From Roseovarius sp. (GTDB lineage: Bacteria > Pseudomonadota > Alphaproteobacteria > Rhodobacterales > Rhodobacteraceae): a stretch of 10,303 bases of DNA. Position 1 is the stretch's first letter. The number at the start of each line of letters is the position of its first letter. Both the position numbers and the translations under genes were made by a program. The DNA lies in NCBI GenBank assembly GCA_023260815.1, contig JALQUE010000307.1, positions 1 through 10,303 of the forward strand, given 5' to 3'. The notes beneath the pieces are model-generated. The model saw only the letters and a list, made by a program, of their open reading frames with translations, was not told where the DNA came from and ran no database searches. Shown in pieces: positions 1 to 5,480 of this stretch.

Positions 1-43
1 ACGGACGAACGGCTGGCGAGTCACGCTTTGGCAGCACAGGCGC

Positions 44-59
44 TCGGATGATCGGATGA
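44..59. repeat. Tandem duplication of an 8-bp unit (TCGGATGA x2)
   Basis: TCGGATGA occurs at 44-51 and again directly at 52-59. Because the unit is not a multiple of three, a gain of one copy would shift any reading frame crossing it, including the open minus-strand frame described at the left edge. Confidence 0.8.
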
Positions 60-85
60 TGAGCCAGAACTGGCCAGGCAGCTTA

Positions 86-107
86 GGGTAGCGCCGTCGG
101 CGCACCC
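86..107 (-). terminator. Hairpin downstream of the merR-type gene, possible terminator
   Basis: GGGT at 86-89 pairs with ACCC at 104-107, and GCGCC at 91-95 pairs with GGCGC at 99-103, with A90 bulged and a GTC loop. The 9-bp GC-rich stem lies about 67 bases past the stop of the minus-strand regulator. No T-run follows on either strand, so intrinsic termination is uncertain. Confidence 0.35.
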
Positions 108-173
108 AGACCGCGAACAGCCAATTCAGCGGCGGGCAACGACACTGGGCACCACCCGAAGAGGGGCATGGCG

Positions 174-671
174 TCAGTCGGGCTTGACCTTGCAGACTTC
201 GTGGATGTGCCGTGTCGATGGCGGTTCCGATCCGTTCACCTGATCGGGGGCGGCGGCCTGATGCTCATGAAGACAAAGGCCGTGATCCCCCAGAACCTGC
301 ATGACGCGACATTCTCCGATCGCACCTTGCGCGCATTGATCGATCATGCGCTCCAGTTCACAGCGCAGCGCTTCGAGCCGCGCGATGCGGTCTGAAACCG
401 CGGCAAGCTGGCTGCGCACAATCGCATCCGCCGCAGCGCAGGATTGGCCAGGATCGTCTTGCAAGGTCAGAAGCTCTCGGATCGAGTCGAGCGGAAAGCC
501 AAGATCGCGGGCATGCCGGATGAAGGACAGTCGCGTCAAAGTATCCCGTCCGTAACGACGCTGGTTCCCCTCGCTTCGGTCGGGCGGCGGCAGCAAGCCA
601 ATCTGCTCGTAGTACCGCACGGTCGGCACTTTGACCCCGGCGGCTTTTCCCAATTTTCCGATCGTGAACAT
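174..671 (-). CDS. MerR-family heavy-metal-responsive regulator (CadR/PbrR/ZntR type)
   Basis: A 165-aa cytoplasmic DNA-binding metal sensor. The N-terminal winged helix-turn-helix runs from residue 1 to about 70 (MFTIGKLGKAAGVKVPTVRY onward, then the GLLPPPDRSEGNQRRY wing). A dimerisation helix follows at about 80-115. Cys78, Cys113 and Cys121 match the positions of the three thiolates that bind Cd/Pb/Zn in the CadR/PbrR group. The tail after residue 130 is longer than usual and carries further possible ligands (Cys133, His135, His137, His155, His157, Cys160), like the His-rich tail of CadR. The start at 671 is chosen because it gives the conserved MFTIGKLG N-terminus; upstream extension in this frame runs antisense through the ATPase gene. 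It is divergent from the P1B-ATPase, which it presumably activates by untwisting the shared promoter. The exact metal cannot be read from sequence; Cu and Hg sensing are less likely. Confidence 0.93.
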   Translation of the reverse strand: MFTIGKLGKAAGVKVPTVRYYEQIGLLPPPDRSEGNQRRYGRDTLTRLSFIRHARDLGFPLDSIRELLTLQDDPGQSCAAADAIVRSQLAAVSDRIARLEALRCELERMIDQCAQGAIGECRVMQVLGDHGLCLHEHQAAAPDQVNGSEPPSTRHIHEVCKVKPD

Positions 672-676
672 TGCTC

Positions 677-707
677 TTGAACCTATAGCCACTAGAGCCT
701 GTAGATA
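677..707 (+). promoter_or_regulatory. MerR-type promoter and dyad operator for the metal ATPase
   Basis: The -35 box TTGAAC (677-682) and the -10 box TAGATA (702-707) are separated by 19 bp, longer than the usual 17 and diagnostic of MerR-activated promoters. The spacer holds the dyad CTATAG (683-688), CCA, CTAGAG (692-697), the core arrangement I recall from pbr and cad operators (CTATAG-NNN-CTAGAG). The -35 begins six bases upstream of the regulator's own start codon, so bound regulator should also affect its own transcription. Confidence 0.88.
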
Positions 708-743
708 ATCGACTCGGGACGCGCAGACAAGGGAACCCAAGAA

Positions 744-2918
744 ATGAGAGAGAGTCAGTCCAGAATCGTGGAGTGGACGGTGACCGGGATGGATTGCGGA
801 TCCTGCGCCGGCAAAGTCCGGACCGCGGTGGAGCGTCTGCCCGGTGTCAGCGAGGCCGAAGTCGCCCTGATGACCGAGCGCCTCCGGCTGCGGCTGGCCA
901 ATGACGGGGCCGACCCGGATGACATTGCGAAGGTTCTCAACAAGATAGGCTTCGGAGCAGAACTGCACCAAGACAGCCTGACCACAGAACACAGCCATGA
1001 TCACCGTGGGCGTCACCAAGCCCCCTCAGGCACGGATCACGCCCCTGTCAGGACAGCATGGCATCAAACCCACAAGGGCCGCTACCTGATCGGCACCGGG
1101 CTGCTTCTGGCGCTGGCGTGGCTGGCCAAGCTTCTACCTTTAAGCGAGGCGGGCCATCTGCCCTTCGTGGCCGCCTGTCTGATCGGCGTCTGGCCCGTCG
1201 CACGACGCGCCTTGGCCCTTCTGCAAGCCGGAGTGCCGTTCAGCATCGAAGGCCTTATGACCGTTGCCGCCATCGGCGCCCTTCTGATCGACGCCGCTGA
1301 GGAGGCGGCAGTGGTGGTCTTCCTGTTCGCGGTCGGTGAAATGCTGGAAGCCGTTGCCGCAGAACGCGCACGGCGCGGGATACGTGCGCTTTCGGCGCTG
1401 CTTCCGGAAACCGCTTTGCTTGTACATGGCGGCCAAATCGACAAAGTCCCCACCAGTAGCCTGACCCCCGGTCAGATCATTCGCCTGCGGGCGGGCGACA
1501 GATTGCCGGCTGACGGTGTCATCGTCGCGGGCGCTGGCGGATTTGACGAAAGCGCCCTGACCGGAGAAAGTATGCCTGTCCTGCGCGCCGAGGGCGATCA
1601 GGTCCTGGCCGGGGCCATCGCAACCGATGCGACCCTTGATGTTCAAGTGACCGCCGCCTCGGGCGAGAATACTATTGCCCGCATCGCCCGGCTTGTCGAA
1701 GAGGCCGAATCCGCCCGCGCCCCGACGGAACGTTTCATCGAAGCGTTTGCGCGTGTCTACATGCCGATCATCGTGGGCCTGTCACTTCTGGTCGCGATCA
1801 TGCCGCCGCTGTTTTTCGGGGGGGCGTGGTCGGACTGGACCTACCGCGCGTTGACGCTGCTTTTGGTGGGATGTCCCTGTGCGCTTGTCATCTCGGTTCC
1901 GGCGGCGGTGGCGTCGGCGCTTGCGGCGGGCACGCGGGCGGGACTGCTGTTCAAGGGCGGTGCCCCGCTCGAGGCGGCTGCAAGACTGCGCCATGTGGCG
2001 TTCGACAAGACAGGAACGTTGACCGAAGGCCAATTCTCGGTCACGTCCCTGCATCCCTCCAGCGCCCTGTCAGAGGCTGACCTGTTGCTGCGCGCGGCAT
2101 CCGTCGAGACCGGGTCGAACCACCCGCTCGCACAGGCCATTCTTGCCGCTGCAAGGGATCGCGGTTTGCCCCTTCTGAGCGTAAAGCACGCCCGCAGCCT
2201 GCCCGGTATCGGCGCCGAGGCGGACATAGACGGCGTTCGGCATCGCGCCGTCAGCTTGCGTCATGCCCGCGAAACCGGGCTTCCCGACCAGCTTCTGAGC
2301 CGCGCCGAGGCGGCAGAGACCAATGGGTCGACACTGGTGCTGCTGCTTGCCGAAGACCGCGCACTTGGCCTGATCGCGCTTGCCGACCGCCCCCGCCCGG
2401 AAGCGGCCCGTGCGCTTGCCGATCTGCGTGCGCAGGGGTTGCACCTGTCCATGCTGACGGGGGACAACGCCGGGGCGGCCGCCGCAGTGGCCAGGGAGTT
2501 GGACCTTCCGTTGAAGGCCGACCTGCTGCCGCAGGACAAAATGTCGGCCTTGTCCCGTCTGGCCAATGACGGGGGCGTGATGATGGTCGGCGACGGGATC
2601 AACGATGCGCCTGCACTGAAGTTGGCCACTTTGGGCGTGGCGATGGGGCGCGGCACCGATGTCGCGATGGAGGCGGCGGGAGCGGCCATACTGCGCAATG
2701 ATCTGCGCGCCATTCCCGCCATGGTCGATCTTGCGCGGCGTACCCGCATGAACATATTGCAGAACGTGGTTCTGGCGTTGGGACTGAAGGCGGTTTTCAT
2801 GGTCCTGTCGGTGACCGGCGATGCCACGCTGTGGATGGCGGTTCTGGCCGATACGGGCGCGACCGTGGCCGTGACATTGAACGCGCTCAGACTGCAGCGC
2901 AAGATCAGGGCCGATTGA
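744..2918 (+). CDS. zntA: Zn/Cd/Pb-exporting P1B-type ATPase (ZntA/CadA family)
   Basis: A 724-aa inner-membrane ATP-driven pump that exports divalent soft metals. An N-terminal HMA metal-binding domain has GMDCGSC (residues 15-21; Cys18 and Cys21), followed by a His-rich linker (HSHDHRGRH, about 83-91). Predicted membrane helices lie at about 114-135, 138-155, 168-205, 341-360, 366-392, 672-692 and 695-714. The actuator TGES is at 273-276, the transmembrane metal site CPC at 377-379, the phosphorylation loop DKTGT at 421-425, the HP motif at 460-461, TGDN at 572-575 and GDGIND at 616-621. The last helices carry N-x7-K (Asn674, Lys682) and DTG (Asp703), which mark the P1B-2 Zn/Cd/Pb subgroup rather than the copper pumps. 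The start at 744 follows an AAGGGA ribosome site (729-734). All catalytic residues are present. It is controlled by the divergent MerR-type regulator. Confidence 0.96.
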   Translation: MRESQSRIVEWTVTGMDCGSCAGKVRTAVERLPGVSEAEVALMTERLRLRLANDGADPDDIAKVLNKIGFGAELHQDSLTTEHSHDHRGRHQAPSGTDHAPVRTAWHQTHKGRYLIGTGLLLALAWLAKLLPLSEAGHLPFVAACLIGVWPVARRALALLQAGVPFSIEGLMTVAAIGALLIDAAEEAAVVVFLFAVGEMLEAVAAERARRGIRALSALLPETALLVHGGQIDKVPTSSLTPGQIIRLRAGDRLPADGVIVAGAGGFDESALTGESMPVLRAEGDQVLAGAIATDATLDVQVTAASGENTIARIARLVEEAESARAPTERFIEAFARVYMPIIVGLSLLVAIMPPLFFGGAWSDWTYRALTLLLVGCPCALVISVPAAVASALAAGTRAGLLFKGGAPLEAAARLRHVAFDKTGTLTEGQFSVTSLHPSSALSEADLLLRAASVETGSNHPLAQAILAAARDRGLPLLSVKHARSLPGIGAEADIDGVRHRAVSLRHARETGLPDQLLSRAEAAETNGSTLVLLLAEDRALGLIALADRPRPEAARALADLRAQGLHLSMLTGDNAGAAAAVARELDLPLKADLLPQDKMSALSRLANDGGVMMVGDGINDAPALKLATLGVAMGRGTDVAMEAAGAAILRNDLRAIPAMVDLARRTRMNILQNVVLALGLKAVFMVLSVTGDATLWMAVLADTGATVAVTLNALRLQRKIRAD

Positions 2919-2921
2919 ATG

Positions 2922-2948
2922 CGCACAGGGCCAACACGGCCCTGCGCG
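2922..2948. terminator. Bidirectional hairpin terminator between convergent genes
   Basis: CAGGGCC (2926-2932) and GGCCCTG (2938-2944) form a 7-bp stem around an AACAC loop. After one mismatch three more pairs (2922-2924 with 2946-2948) extend it. It lies in the 42-bp gap between the stops of the ATPase and the convergent SbtA-like permease, so it could end both transcripts; no strong T-run follows. Confidence 0.6.
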
Positions 2949-2960
2949 ATCAAGCCGGTC

Positions 2961-4016
2961 TCAGCCGATAACCACCTGCGCCAGCGCGATCCAAAGCGGG
3001 ATCGAGAGGATGGCAACCGGTGTACCAAGCCCGGTGGATGTGCCGACATACAACGACGGGTTCGCCTCGGGCAATGTCGCCCGCATGGTCGGCGGACCGG
3101 AGATGTCCGAACTGGATGACGCCATGACCGCCAGAAGAATGACACCGCCCGAAGAAAACCCGGTGAGATGATGCGCACCAACACCGATCGCAAACCCGAT
3201 AAGTCCATTCAGCAATGGCGCGGCCAAACCGTACAGCACATAGACATGAGCAGCCTTGCGCAAATCGGATAGTCGCGCCCAGGCTTCCATGCCCATGACC
3301 AGCATGAGCAGCGACAGCAGACCTTTGAACAGCGGCTCGTAGAAACTTTGGTAAACCACCTCAGGCTGGGCGAAGACGCCAAGCGCCAGCCCCAGCAACA
3401 GCGCGGAAATGGCCGGGCTTTTGAGCGTGTCGACCAATATCTCGCGGGCAAGCGCACCAGACGGGTTGCCGCCTCCGCCGCCGAGGGTCATCGTTGCCGT
3501 CCCCGCCTGCGCCGGGCCGGATGCGGCAAGGGTCCGCTCTGCACTCATGCGCGCCAGAAGGATCGCGGTCAGCAGTGCGGCAATGTCCATGAAGGGATAA
3601 AGCGCGCCGATGAAGCCCTCATAGGCAATACCTTCGGCGTCAAGAACAGCCATGCCCGCCGCGAGGGTCGAGGCGGACACAGCCCCGAAAAGCCCGGCGG
3701 TCGCCATGCCGTCCATCTGGGACTTTCCGTGTCCGCGCACCAGCCAGACCCGACCCAGAAGAACGATCAACACACCCGCGATGGCAGCACCCACCGCCGG
3801 AATGGCAAGCGATACGACGTCCGCTTGCCGAACCGCGATACCCGCGCCGAGACCGACCTTGATCAGCAGTAGCAGGACGATCAGCTTGTAGACCGGTTCG
3901 GGCACCTCCAGACGACTGCCAAACGCCGCAAGCACCATGCCCCCGATCAAAAAGGCGAGTGTGGGCTTTTGAAACTGCGCAACGATTGTCTGCATGATGT
4001 CGAAAGCGATATCCAT
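2961..4016 (-). CDS. SbtA-family (sodium-dependent bicarbonate transporter-like) permease
   Basis: A 351-aa polytopic inner-membrane protein with about ten hydrophobic helices in two inverted halves joined by a hydrophilic loop (about 157-195, with a glycine run at 179-183), close to the length and layout of cyanobacterial SbtA. The first half carries GLFGAVSASTLAAGMAVLDA (108-127), matching the SbtA substrate-site segment. The second half carries LPEANPSLYVGTSTGLGTP (315-333), matching the conserved LPEANPS region. Preceding it, SDISGPPT (303-310) replaces the YIAAP-type sequence I remember from cyanobacterial SbtA, so the transported anion may not be bicarbonate. The start at 4016 is supported by an AGGAG site (4025-4029) eight bases upstream. 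No SbtB/PII-like partner is present in the window. It diverges from the DUF1989 gene across a shared palindrome. Family assignment is firm, substrate is inferred. Confidence 0.85.
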   Translation of the reverse strand: MDIAFDIMQTIVAQFQKPTLAFLIGGMVLAAFGSRLEVPEPVYKLIVLLLLIKVGLGAGIAVRQADVVSLAIPAVGAAIAGVLIVLLGRVWLVRGHGKSQMDGMATAGLFGAVSASTLAAGMAVLDAEGIAYEGFIGALYPFMDIAALLTAILLARMSAERTLAASGPAQAGTATMTLGGGGGNPSGALAREILVDTLKSPAISALLLGLALGVFAQPEVVYQSFYEPLFKGLLSLLMLVMGMEAWARLSDLRKAAHVYVLYGLAAPLLNGLIGFAIGVGAHHLTGFSSGGVILLAVMASSSSDISGPPTMRATLPEANPSLYVGTSTGLGTPVAILSIPLWIALAQVVIG

Positions 4017-4060
4017 GGGCCATGCTCCTGCGTGAACGAACTGGCGCCTGTTTGCAGCAT

Positions 4061-4120
4061 CCCGGAGAAAATAAAAAATATATTGATTAATTGTTTAAGT
4101 TCTATTTTATAGAACGAATT
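4061..4120. promoter_or_regulatory. AT-rich divergent promoter block
   Basis: About 60 bases that are overwhelmingly A/T stand out from the GC-rich surroundings. On the minus strand TATATT (4077-4082) could be the -10 box of the permease gene, with its weak -35 region falling in the palindrome at 4099-4115. On the plus strand TTGATT (4083-4088) and TTATAG (4107-4112), 18 bp apart, could serve the DUF1989 gene. None of these boxes is close enough to consensus to be certain. Confidence 0.45.
4099..4115. promoter_or_regulatory. Perfect 17-bp palindrome, candidate operator
   Basis: GTTCTAT (4099-4105) and ATAGAAC (4109-4115) are perfect inverted repeats around TTT. A short palindrome of this form in a divergent promoter region is typical of a dimeric repressor site (for example IclR- or GntR-family), but I cannot assign the regulator and none is encoded beside it. 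It overlaps the possible -10 of the plus-strand gene and the -35 region of the minus-strand gene, so one protein could control both. Confidence 0.6.
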
Positions 4121-4268
4121 TTTGCGAAGGCTGTGGGCATATGAGCCTGTTGAATCGCACCTCCCAAGGGCGCCATTGCAAACCTTCACAAGATACCGTT
4201 GTGCCTTTGTCATGCTGCTTGCTAAGCTTGGTCGCATGATAAAGATCGCCCGTATTGGAGTTGAGCTT

Positions 4269-4883
4269 ATGGCCCCGGAAAACCACCTGATCACCCTTCC
4301 CGCCCGCAAGGGCCGTGCCGTTCGCCTGAGCAAGGGCGAGGCCATCCAGATCATCAACACCCATGGATCGCAGGTGGTGGATACCTGGGCTTTCAATGCG
4401 GAAGACGTGACCGAATTTCTATCGACTGAACACATGCGCGCCACCCTTGGAAAGCTGTGGCCGGCCAAGGGCGATGCGTTGATAACAAATCGACGCCGGC
4501 CAATCCTGATCATCGAGGAAGACACCTCTCCTGGTCGTCACGACACCTTGATCGCGGCTTGTGACGACTATCGTTACGGGCTTTTGGGCTGCACGGACTA
4601 TCACGACAATTGCACCGATAATCTTCACGCGGCGATGCGCCGGATCGGGATCGTCACTCAGGACTGTCCAAGCCCGCTGAACTTGTGGATGAACATACCT
4701 GTCGCCGATGACGGCAGCACAAGCTGGGGCGAGCCATTGTCGACGCCTGGAGATTACGTCATCTTGCGCGCGTCGATGGATTGCATCGTGGCGATGTCGG
4801 CCTGCCCGCAGGACATGCTGCCGATCAACGGCGCCAACTGCCAACCGACCGATGCTCATTTCACTGTGCTACCTGCCGCATGA
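4269..4883 (+). CDS. DUF1989-family protein (CgdA/CgdB, urea carboxylase-associated type)
   Basis: A 204-aa soluble protein consisting almost entirely of one DUF1989 domain. Family hallmarks are the N-terminal LPARKGRAVRLSKGEAIQII strand region, SQVVDTWAFNAED (34-46), GRHDTL (89-94), the cysteine/histidine cluster Cys98, Cys108, His112, Cys115 with Asn118, the stretch PSPLNLWMNIPV (134-145), the TPGDYVILRASMDCIVAMSA segment (159-178) and CPQ (179-181). Paired members of this family (CgdA and CgdB) form carboxyguanidine deiminase, which turns carboxyguanidine into allophanate; the older label is urea amidolyase-associated protein. Here only one copy is present, with no urea/guanidine carboxylase or allophanate hydrolase nearby, so the substrate is unknown. 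The start at 4269 is chosen for the GGAG site at 4257-4260; in-frame ATGs at 4212 and 4236 would only add poorly conserved residues. It diverges from the SbtA-like permease. Confidence 0.85.
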   Translation: MAPENHLITLPARKGRAVRLSKGEAIQIINTHGSQVVDTWAFNAEDVTEFLSTEHMRATLGKLWPAKGDALITNRRRPILIIEEDTSPGRHDTLIAACDDYRYGLLGCTDYHDNCTDNLHAAMRRIGIVTQDCPSPLNLWMNIPVADDGSTSWGEPLSTPGDYVILRASMDCIVAMSACPQDMLPINGANCQPTDAHFTVLPAA

Positions 4884-5121
4884 CGCCAGCGACCTCGATC
4901 GTCGTCACCAGCTCTGTGCCCATCTCGTGCGGCGTATTCCGGAAGGTGGTGGAGGAGAGCGACGCGCCGCCGCTTTCGGTCTGGATTTCGCCGGGAGCTG
5001 CAACAGGCCGCTCAGGACCAGCCGACGTCCCGTCCGCCCGGAGTGTGGCCTTGTCACTCAAGATTGTGCCCGGCCCGCTGACCATGACGCAGCCCTCGCC
5101 AAAGGCCGTCTGCACCCGCAC
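4861..5121 (-). CDS. Hypothetical small protein, possibly a gene remnant
   Basis: An open frame of 86 codons from a GTG at 5121; I do not recognise the product. An internal ATG at 5083-5085 has a GAGGG ribosome-site-like sequence about seven bases upstream and would give 74 aa (MVSGPGTILSDK onward). Third positions are about 79% G/C by hand count and first positions are rich in G, which favours coding on this strand over the overlapping plus-strand frame. The protein is hydrophilic, without membrane segments or cysteine motifs. Its 3' end overlaps the last 23 bases of the DUF1989 gene on the opposite strand. It may be a small real gene, the tail of a decayed one, or chance. Confidence 0.25.
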   Translation of the reverse strand: MRVQTAFGEGCVMVSGPGTILSDKATLRADGTSAGPERPVAAPGEIQTESGGASLSSTTFRNTPHEMGTELVTTIEVAGVMRQVAQ

Positions 5122-5333
5122 CTTTGGAGCGGTATTTCGAGACGATTGACACCCTTATTCGGAAGCTAACCCGCTTGCGTCCCCAATTTGACCGGGAACC
5201 GGTCGAAACGCGTCAGAATATCATCGCGAGGATCACGGTTTTTCCTGCCACAGATCAGGGGGTTAGCATCGAAGTGACAAGGTGGCTTCCGTCCCTGATC
5301 GGGGTCGTGCCGGGCCATGTGGAGGGGGGGGTG
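4884..5333. other. 450-bp stretch without a secure gene, between DUF1989 gene and tRNA-Met
   Basis: This stretch contains the uncertain minus-strand frame at 4861-5121 and two plus-strand open frames. One starts at the ATGA overlapping the DUF1989 stop (4880-5149). The other is open from about 5088 to 5339 and runs into the tRNA. I recognise none of them. No integrase, transposase, repeat array or T-rich terminator is evident. Lying on the 3' side of a tRNA gene, it could be a scar of past integration. Confidence 0.4.
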
Positions 5334-5410
5334 TGGTAGCGGAGGAGGGACTTGAACCCCCGACACGCGGATTATGATTCCGCTGCTCTAACCAACTGAG
5401 CTACTCCGCC
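5334..5410 (-). tRNA. tRNA-Met(CAT), probably elongator
   Basis: A full 77-nt cloverleaf including the encoded CCA (5334-5336). The acceptor stem GGCGGAG pairs with CTCCGCT, with a G1-U72 wobble; the discriminator is A. The D-arm begins GCTCAGTTGG. The anticodon stem GCGGA/TCCGC encloses the loop ATCATAA with anticodon CAT. The T-arm is GGGGG-TTCAAGT-CCCTC. A CAT anticodon could also be a tRNA-Ile modified to lysidine, or initiator tRNA. The anticodon stem lacks the three G-C pairs of initiators, and the overall sequence resembles alphaproteobacterial elongator tRNA-Met as I remember it. Confidence 0.95.
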
Positions 5411-5422
5411 AGAACGAGGGGC

Positions 5423-5451
5423 TAGTTATGACAGGCATTGCATCAGGTCAA
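5423..5451 (-). promoter_or_regulatory. Sigma-70-type promoter of the tRNA-Met gene
   Basis: On the minus strand TTGACC (5446-5451) and TAACTA (5423-5428) are separated by exactly 17 bp. The -10 box ends 12 bases before the first base of the mature tRNA, giving a short 5' leader. The promoter lies in the gap after the peroxidase gene's stop, so the tRNA need not depend on read-through. Confidence 0.75.
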
Positions 5452-5480
5452 GGCGAAAAAGCCCGATCCGAGCACACCAA

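Larger units (their letters stand above)
1..173. other. Left-edge stretch with no certain gene; possible remnant of a membrane-protein gene on the minus strand
   Basis: No complete gene is visible. On the minus strand one frame stays open from within the merR gene to the window edge. After the merR stop it reads a hydrophobic then basic segment, NWLFAVWVRRRRYPKLPGQF (roughly bases 66-125 on the minus strand). The arrangement of a hydrophobic helix, an arginine run and PGQ(L/F)F resembles C-terminal parts of prolipoprotein diacylglyceryl transferase (Lgt)-like proteins, which I recall beside some metal-resistance operons. This is a guess from a short stretch; there is no clear start codon, and the 8-bp tandem duplication at 44-59 would shift the frame. 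On the plus strand a frame from base 1 stops at 49-51 and could equally be the tail of a gene that begins outside the window. Confidence 0.2.

Noticed and set aside
672..1019. Upstream extension of the merR reading frame on the minus strand (281 aa in total)
   Set aside because: The added part lies antisense in the ATPase gene and its metal-binding domain, while the conserved MerR N-terminus begins exactly at 671.
2261..3208. A 315-codon minus-strand open frame opposite the end of the ATPase
   Set aside because: It is antisense to conserved ATPase motifs and then overlaps the permease in another frame; its translation is rich in Arg and Ser with no recognisable domain.
4122..4268. Earlier start (TTG 4122, ATG 4212 or 4236) for the DUF1989 protein
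   Set aside because: No ribosome site precedes these starts and the extra residues do not match the family, while ATG 4269 follows GGAG at proper spacing.
5124..5339. Plus-strand frame ending inside the tRNA, briefly considered as a serine-recombinase tail
   Set aside because: The resemblance is limited to a few residues, the start is a TTG without a ribosome site, and it runs into the tRNA gene.
5334..5410. Reading the CAT tRNA as tRNA-Ile2 (lysidine) or initiator tRNA
   Set aside because: The anticodon stem GCGGA/TCCGC lacks initiator G-C pairs and differs from the GGCGA-type stem I recall for tRNA-Ile2; elongator Met fits best, though not proven.
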